This document shows, piece by piece, positions 6,954 through 11,008 of a stretch of DNA of 11,008 nucleotides (positions are counted from its first letter, which is position 1; every line of letters begins with the position of its first letter). The DNA is from an uncultured Clostridia bacterium (GTDB lineage Bacteria > Bacillota > Clostridia > Lachnospirales > Lachnospiraceae), in contig CAMORF010000035.1 of the NCBI GenBank assembly GCA_946623485.1, forward strand, positions 1-11,008, given 5' to 3'. The notes beneath the pieces are model-generated. The model was given only the letters and a program-made list of their open reading frames with translations. It ran no database searches and had not been told where the DNA came from. The position numbers and the translations under genes are program-made.

Positions 6954-7865
6954 ATGAACATCAAAGACTTCACTTATATCACGGCGATTGTTGACTGCGG
7001 TTCCTATTCCAAGGCGGCGGAAGCTCTTTATATTTCCCAGCCTTCTCTGAGCGCTTATATTCGCAATCTCGAAAAACAGCTCGACATTCGCTTTTTCGAA
7101 AATGACCGGAGCCATCTGACCCCTGCCGGAGAAATCTATGTATCCTATGCCCGGAAAATCATAGCGCTGGACCGACAGCTTTCCGATGAACTGGCCCGCG
7201 TAAAGAGAGCGGACAGCGGGAAGATCCGTATCGGTATCACCCCCGGACGCAGCGACCAATATCTGGATATTCTCTATGACGCATTAAATACCCATGACGC
7301 TTCTCTGGAGGCGGAATTCTGCGTCGACACCTCCGAACAATTGGTGAAGGATGTTCTTGGCGGCCGTCTGGATCTGATTCTGATCAATGCCCCTCAGAGC
7401 ACACAGGGGCTGACCTGCAGGACAGTCTTTACCGATCACCTCCTGCTGGCTGTCAGCAATGATAATCCGGTAACGAAACATGCCTATTCGGTACCGGGGA
7501 GCAGCTTCCTCCATCTGCCTGCAGAGGTATTGGGCGAACTCTCCTATGTACTTTTTCCTAAAAACCGCAGCATGCGGCAGACCTTCGATGCCGTCTGTGA
7601 GCACCTGAAGATACATCCCGATATCGTCCAGGAGATTCCCAGTCTTCGCTCTGCCTGCCGCCTGGTTTCCCGAGGCGTCGGAGCCACTCTGCTCTTCGAC
7701 ATTCCGGAGGAGATGCGGTATCTGGGAGACAATGCCTCCTGCTACTATGTGGATCTGGAAGAGCTAGGCGTGGATTTTGTGGCGGCATACGATAAAAACC
7801 GCCCGGTGAGCCGAAGCTTCCGGGCGGTGATTCAGACGATTTGTGATGAATTAGAAAGGGAATAA
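6954..7865 (+). CDS. LysR-type transcriptional regulator
   Basis: Encodes 303 residues, standard length for the family. The N-terminal winged helix-turn-helix covers about residues 1-60 (DFTYITAIVDCGSYSKAAEA, then SQPSLSAYIRNLEKQLDIRF). A linker follows, then an effector-binding domain from about 90 (KIRIGITPG) to the end, with the LDLILINAP strand region and GVGATLLFD typical of the periplasmic-binding-protein fold. It is divergent from the carboxylate operon across a 198-base region, the classic position for its pathway-specific activator; the effector is probably the pathway's acid. Start ATG at 6954 is preceded by a weak GGTGGA. The gene's 3' end overlaps the convergent nitroreductase gene by 15 bases and contains that gene's terminator stem. 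No plus-strand terminator with a U-tract was found after it. Confidence 0.93.
   Translation: MNIKDFTYITAIVDCGSYSKAAEALYISQPSLSAYIRNLEKQLDIRFFENDRSHLTPAGEIYVSYARKIIALDRQLSDELARVKRADSGKIRIGITPGRSDQYLDILYDALNTHDASLEAEFCVDTSEQLVKDVLGGRLDLILINAPQSTQGLTCRTVFTDHLLLAVSNDNPVTKHAYSVPGSSFLHLPAEVLGELSYVLFPKNRSMRQTFDAVCEHLKIHPDIVQEIPSLRSACRLVSRGVGATLLFDIPEEMRYLGDNASCYYVDLEELGVDFVAAYDKNRPVSRSFRAVIQTICDELERE
7794..7828 (-). terminator. Intrinsic terminator of the nitroreductase gene, embedded in lysR
   Basis: On the minus strand ACCGCCCGG (7828-7820) pairs perfectly with CCGGGCGGT (7806-7798). An inner AGC/GCT pairing closes a 4-base loop, and TTTT continues from the stem. It starts 22 bases past the nitroreductase stop codon and lies entirely within the last codons of the convergent lysR gene, which therefore encode both protein and terminator. 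Confidence 0.85.
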
Positions 7866-8711
7866 TCCCTGGTTCCGGAGACGTTCGGGAAGGTCACCTC
7901 CGATCTCTCTGCCGGGATGATAGTGTATTCCGAACAGACGCTGGATTTCCGTGAGATATCCCCGTTCCAGTGCTTCCCGCAGGATTTGTTCCGCTTCTTC
8001 TTCCCGGTACACGGCCAGCAAGGACTGCCGGAACAGATCGATCCTGCTCTTTCCGGCAGAGGTGGTGTCCGAAAAAGCTATCTCCCTGTTTTCGTATTTT
8101 CTGTCATAGGCCGCGATGATTTCTTCGTCTGTAAAATCCGGATAGACACCCTCAAATATCATCATCTCCTTTGTCAGCTTTCTTGGCTTGGGCGGCATTT
8201 TCTTCGGATAACCCATGCTCAAAAGCAATGCCGGGAATGTCAGCGCGGGCAGGTGATACATCTGTTTCAATTCCTCTGAGCAGTCCATAATATGCCCGAT
8301 AAAGCAGGACCCAATGCCGGATAACCAGGCTGCGGTCTCCATCGCCTGGGCACTGAGCACGGTATCATCCCAGGCAATAAAGAAATGATTGGTACTGAGA
8401 TGCTCCGCAAACGGGGCTTTTTTGCAGCGGCTGTACACCGCCAGTTTGTGCCAGTCCAGAAGAAACAGAAGATTAACCGGAGCCTTCTCCACGAAAGGGT
8501 ACTTCAGCAGTTTCCCCAGCTTTTCGGATCTTTCCGGATCCCGTTCCACAATCACAGACCAGGGCTGCAGATTTCCGCCGCTGGCTGCATGAAGACCCGC
8601 TTTCAGTATCCTTGCAAGGACCTCCTCCGGGATCTTACGATCGCTGAAGCTACGGACGCTGCGCCGCTCCGTCATCGCATCAATTGCCTCCATATATTTC
8701 CATTCTTCCAT
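7851..8711 (-). CDS. Nitroreductase-family flavoprotein with C-terminal extension
   Basis: Encodes 286 residues. The first ~180 are a nitroreductase-fold FMN domain: RRSVRSFS (16-23, FMN phosphate contact), ASGGNLQPW (43-51) and the GIGSCFIGH region (132-140). Such enzymes reduce nitro, quinone, enone or other electrophilic groups with NAD(P)H; the physiological substrate is not predictable. The last ~100 residues, charged and probably helical with a REEEAEQILREALERG segment (236-251), exceed the usual 170-220 residue length and match no domain I recognise. The ATG at 8711 is preceded by GAGGAG at 9 bases; a second in-frame ATG six codons later is also possible. Expressed alone, convergent to lysR with a 15-base 3' overlap, and divergent from the lactonase gene. 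No direct link to the carboxylate operon is shown. Confidence 0.88.
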   Translation of the reverse strand: MEEWKYMEAIDAMTERRSVRSFSDRKIPEEVLARILKAGLHAASGGNLQPWSVIVERDPERSEKLGKLLKYPFVEKAPVNLLFLLDWHKLAVYSRCKKAPFAEHLSTNHFFIAWDDTVLSAQAMETAAWLSGIGSCFIGHIMDCSEELKQMYHLPALTFPALLLSMGYPKKMPPKPRKLTKEMMIFEGVYPDFTDEEIIAAYDRKYENREIAFSDTTSAGKSRIDLFRQSLLAVYREEEAEQILREALERGYLTEIQRLFGIHYHPGREIGGDLPERLRNQGLFPF

Positions 8712-8846
8712 ACAGTCTAACTCCTCTTCATTCAGGGATCACTCGCGCCTTTTCCGCCCGAGGATACACTTTTGCCGGTAACCACCTATCAGATATCATG
8801 GATACGGAATTCCCGCAATCAGTTTTTTCCTATAGGGATATAGATT

Positions 8847-8856
8847 AATCATGATT
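8847..8856. promoter_or_regulatory. Perfect 10-bp palindrome next to the lactonase promoter
   Basis: AATCATGATT is self-complementary and touches the presumed -35 of the lactonase promoter. A second short palindrome, CCTATAGG, lies at 8829-8836. They could be operator half-sites in the 235-base nitroreductase/lactonase divergent region, but short AT-rich palindromes are common by chance. Confidence 0.25.
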
Positions 8857-8883
8857 TTGTCCTTTACCCACTTCTGTTATAAT
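8857..8883 (+). promoter_or_regulatory. Probable promoter of the lactonase gene
   Basis: A perfect TATAAT at 8878-8883, 63 bases before the lactonase ATG. The -35 is less clear: TTGTCC at 8857-8862 gives a short 15-base spacer, and one-base shifts give weaker boxes at 16 bases. This makes a regulated or moderately strong promoter plausible. Confidence 0.6.
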
Positions 8884-8946
8884 GCAGACAGATTCCAGGA
8901 TGGTTCCAGACCGCCGGGAATCAATCCTGCAAGGAGAGTATAAACT

Positions 8947-10011
8947 ATGAGCCATATGATCTATGTTGGTTCCCGTACCACCAGGGAAAGAAATGCCAGA
9001 GGAAATGGAATTGAAGTCTACCGCACCGATGAGAGCACAGGCATCTGGAATCATCTCCAGACGGTGGAAGGACCGGATAATCCCTCCTACCTCTGTCGGG
9101 ACAAGACCGGTCAGTATTTGTATGCTGTCCACGGTGATCTTCGCTGTGCCAGCGCCCTGAGAATCGATCCGGATACCGGCCTTCTGACCTATCTGAACAC
9201 AGTGGATATCCCCGGTCAGAATCCCGTATATCTCCTTCCCGATTCCACCAATCAGTTTATTCTTATTGCCTGTCTCGGCACAGAGAATATCCTTGCAGTT
9301 CGCAGGAACGAAGACGGAACTCTTGGAGAGACGGTCTATGATTACCGGCTTCCCGGTGCCGAAGAGGGTAAGAACACCTGTCCGCACCAGATCTTCTATG
9401 ATCGGGCAGAGAAATATCTGATTGTATCCGCCAAGGGCGGCCGCAGTATTACCACCGGGGCCAAGACTGGTATCAATGTATTCACCTTCTCCCCGGAGAA
9501 CGGCTTTACATCGGTATACACGCTGGGCGGACGGAATCTTGATGAGTGCAGGCATGTGGCCGTACATCCCAACAATCGCTTCGTCTACCAGGTCAATGAG
9601 CGGCGCAACGTGGTCCTCTCCTGCCTTCTGGATTCGGAGACCGGATCTCTGACGCCTTTTCAGACCTCCCAAACACTGCCTGACAACTGTGCTGATCCCG
9701 GTCTGATCCTGGCCAGCGGCATCGACATCACAGGTGACGGCAGATATCTTTATGTCTCCAACCGAGGCCATGACAGCGTTGCCCTCTACTGCATCGATGA
9801 CGTCAGCGGAAAGCTTACCTCTATGGGATTTGTTCCTTCCATGGGCGACTTTCCTCGCTTCCTGGGCATTGATCCTGAATCCCGTTTCCTGTATGTTGCG
9901 AATGAACGCAGCGACACGATTGTTCAGTATGAGATTCAGGCTAACGGCAGTCTTGTCTTCACCAATCAAGTCATTCACACCGGAAGTCCTGTATGTATTC
10001 TCTTCGCATGA
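8947..10011 (+). CDS. Lactonase family protein, seven-bladed beta-propeller (Pgl/YbhE-like)
   Basis: Encodes 354 residues, normal for the lactonase family (PF10282), which includes 6-phosphogluconolactonase YbhE/Pgl and fungal carboxymuconate lactonizing enzyme. Repeated blade signatures of the type YLYAV / FVYQV / YLYVSN / FLYVANE are visible. Residues equivalent, from memory, to the active-site set of the fungal enzyme are present: His147 in CPHQ, Arg202 in CRHVAVHPN, Glu218 in QVNER, and Arg273 in SNRGHDSVA. It should hydrolyse or form a sugar-acid or related lactone in the cytosol; no signal peptide is seen. The start ATG at 8947 is preceded by AAGGAGAG at 8 bases and a TATAAT promoter. 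It has its own transcription unit, not part of the operon. A housekeeping pentose-phosphate role is possible, but no zwf or gnd is near, so the substrate is open. Confidence 0.9.
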   Translation: MSHMIYVGSRTTRERNARGNGIEVYRTDESTGIWNHLQTVEGPDNPSYLCRDKTGQYLYAVHGDLRCASALRIDPDTGLLTYLNTVDIPGQNPVYLLPDSTNQFILIACLGTENILAVRRNEDGTLGETVYDYRLPGAEEGKNTCPHQIFYDRAEKYLIVSAKGGRSITTGAKTGINVFTFSPENGFTSVYTLGGRNLDECRHVAVHPNNRFVYQVNERRNVVLSCLLDSETGSLTPFQTSQTLPDNCADPGLILASGIDITGDGRYLYVSNRGHDSVALYCIDDVSGKLTSMGFVPSMGDFPRFLGIDPESRFLYVANERSDTIVQYEIQANGSLVFTNQVIHTGSPVCILFA

Positions 10012-10178
10012 TAAGGGGACGCACCTTACTTCCCCGCCGGATTTGGCGACACGGCAGCACCGTAGACATTGCCGGCGAGTACTCCTTCCGCCTGGAGCTC
10101 TAAGAAATCGGTTAAAACGAAATAGTTATTGAACGATTTCAGGTGTGAAACCTCTGGTCTCGTTCAAAAAAGCATCAA
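10012..10178. other. Lactonase-intron gap with overlapping inverted repeats and a 31-codon reading frame
   Basis: No recognisable gene. A 31-codon plus-strand frame starts at 10008 inside the lactonase stop (ATGA overlap) and ends at 10103 (last residues DIAGEYSFRLEL). It has no known family and may be chance or the tail of a decayed gene. The segment 10131-10140 can pair either with 10104-10113 (nine pairs, one bulge) or, through GAACGA, with TCGTTC at 10160-10165, so the two hairpins exclude each other. Neither ends in a clean U-tract on the proper side, so no terminator is called for the lactonase gene. Bases just left of 10179 are the 3' exon of the group II intron. Confidence 0.4.
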
Positions 10179-10189
10179 ATCGAGTAGGA

Positions 10190-10251
10190 GGGGAAATCAA
10201 AATTTCCCCGACCTCTCACACCACCGCTCATGCGGATCCGCAAGCGGCGGT
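10190..10251 (-). ncRNA. Group II intron domains V and VI
   Basis: Domain V occupies 10251-10220 on the minus strand. The lower stem ACCGCCGCT pairs with AGCGGTGGT (9 pairs, one G-U). Next come a 2-base bulge (10230-10229) and an upper hairpin from the palindrome TGCGGATCCGCA. The CGC near the base replaces the AGC triad, as known for class IIC. Domain VI is the hairpin GGGGAAAT/ATTTCCCC (10209-10202 with 10197-10190) with a 4-base loop; the likely branch-point A lies in CTACTCGAT just after it, 6 bases before the 3' end. Confidence 0.85.
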
Positions 10252-10260
10252 TCAATCAAC

Positions 10261-11008
10261 TTAACAAGTGACTCGCCTCTCGGCGTAGTAGTCAGCCATT
10301 GAGACTAATCCGAATCGGGTTAGTCTTTCTTTTGTAACAGCCATATTCATGGCTCCTCTCTGGCATACATAGGCAATTTTTGCTCCCGTGTATGCAGTAG
10401 ACCACGCGTATTTTCGGCTGATACCAAGTTTCATCAGGTTCTTCGCTCTGTTCTGCGGTGTTTTCCAGTGCTTCCAGATACACATCCTCAGACGGCATCT
10501 GATGTTACTGTCCAGTCGCTCACACAGGCCTTTCATGCTCCCGATTTTGAAGTAGTTAATCCATCCACGGATGAGCTGGTTCAGTTTGAGCACCTTGTAG
10601 TCGTTGCTTACTCCCCAACTCCTGCATGTCAGTTTCTTCATCTGTGCTTTGAACTTCGTTGCCGCTTTCGGGTGCGGTCTGGCTTTATACGCTTTGGCGA
10701 ATGAGTCAAAGTAAAATCCGAACCCGAGATACTTAATTCCTTTTGGCTTGTCAACCTTGCTCTTTTCAGCATTCACCTTCAATCCGAGTCTTTCCTCGAT
10801 GAATCGGGTTACACTCTTCATGACCCTGTCTGCTGCCTGCTTACTTCCGACCATGATGATCAGGTCGTCTGCATATCGGACGAAATCCAGTCCCCTCGCC
10901 TCCAGCTCCTTATCCAGTTCATTGAGCATGATGTTCGCTAACAGTGGCGAAATCCGCCCTGGGGTACTCCTTCCTCTGTCGGACTGATTAGTCCATCATC
11001 CATCACGC
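10261..11008 (-). pseudogene. ltrA: Group II intron reverse transcriptase/maturase, C-terminal part, frameshifted
   Basis: From 10929 leftwards the frame gives 222 intact residues with the RT active-site YADD (10875-10864), the later RT block KPKGIKYLGFGFYF, and a maturase domain with LNQLIRGWINYFKIG and RLRMCIWKHWK. It ends at 10261 without an HNH endonuclease domain, as in class IIC proteins. Upstream, 11006-10956 reads VMDDGLISPTEEGVPQG, the conserved block leading into the RT palm, but in another frame. Adding one base at 10954-10955 restores the expected QGGISPLLANIMLNELD. So this copy has lost one base in the second glycine codon, or the sequence has an error there. If real, the protein is not made and mobility would depend on a helper copy. 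The N-terminal half is outside the window. Confidence 0.85.

Larger units (their letters stand above)
10179..11008 (-). mobile_element. 3' part of a class IIC-like group II intron, runs off the right edge
   Basis: Read on the minus strand, the segment holds the C-terminal part of a reverse transcriptase/maturase (stop at 10261), then domain V, domain VI and a 3' end of CTACTCGAT at 10187-10179, followed by exon sequence starting TTGATGC. The close packing of the ORF and domain V, the CGC triad in domain V and the lack of a room for an endonuclease domain point to class IIC. Its 5' half and 5' exon lie outside the window. It has the same orientation as the intron fragment at 1-154, but the two pieces do not overlap in intron coordinates, so identity of the two copies cannot be tested here. 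Confidence 0.88.

Noticed and set aside
8845..9978. A 377-codon minus-strand open frame, longer than the lactonase it overlaps
   Set aside because: The plus-strand protein has a recognisable propeller family, active-site residues, ribosome binding site and promoter; the antisense product has none.
1..11008. Interpretation as a plasmid or phage segment
   Set aside because: No replication, partition, conjugation, integrase or phage structural gene is present; the only mobile sequences are the two intron fragments.
1..11008. Terpene catabolism locus, from the AtuA-like protein name
   Set aside because: None of the acyl-CoA dehydrogenase, geranyl-CoA carboxylase or lyase genes of the acyclic terpene pathway is present.

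Overview
The window looks like chromosomal DNA of a gut-type Clostridia, most likely Lachnospiraceae. This is inferred from strong AGGAGG-type ribosome binding sites, moderate-to-high GC, class IIC group II intron sequence at both ends, and protein families common in that group. No rRNA, tRNA or CRISPR array was seen, so the taxonomy is tentative.

Layout: (1) Positions 1-154 are the 5' end of a minus-strand group II intron that leaves the window on the left. It sits directly after a perfect terminator hairpin (155-195). (2) Positions 218-6755 hold a tightly packed minus-strand operon. In transcription order it encodes an MmgE/PrpD-family protein, an aconitase-family hydro-lyase with a TTG start, an AtuA/DUF1446-family protein, a DUF4387 protein and a YfcC/DcuC-type carboxylate carrier. 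(3) A 198-base divergent control region (6756-6953) separates the operon from a plus-strand LysR-type regulator (6954-7865). It holds a consensus promoter for the regulator and an 11-base inverted repeat abutting it, the likely regulator binding site. (4) A minus-strand nitroreductase-family protein with a long C-terminal extension (7851-8711) converges on lysR, and its terminator lies inside the lysR coding sequence. (5) A plus-strand seven-bladed propeller lactonase of the Pgl/YbhE/CMLE family (8947-10011) follows. (6) Positions 10179-11008 are the 3' part of a minus-strand group II intron: domains VI and V, then the C-terminal half of its reverse transcriptase/maturase, with a one-base frameshift near the window edge.

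The operon reads as an inducible uptake-and-catabolism module for a small di- or tricarboxylic acid. The carrier imports the acid. The PrpD-like and aconitase-like enzymes would dehydrate, isomerise, rehydrate or decarboxylate it. The AtuA/DUF4387 pair, whose chemistry is not known to me, would do a further step. LysR would sense the substrate or an intermediate. No citrate synthase, isocitrate dehydrogenase, methylisocitrate lyase or CoA-transferase is encoded here, so this is neither a standard methylcitrate cycle nor a TCA segment. This operon is the best candidate for an undescribed pathway in the window. The substrate cannot be read from the sequence.
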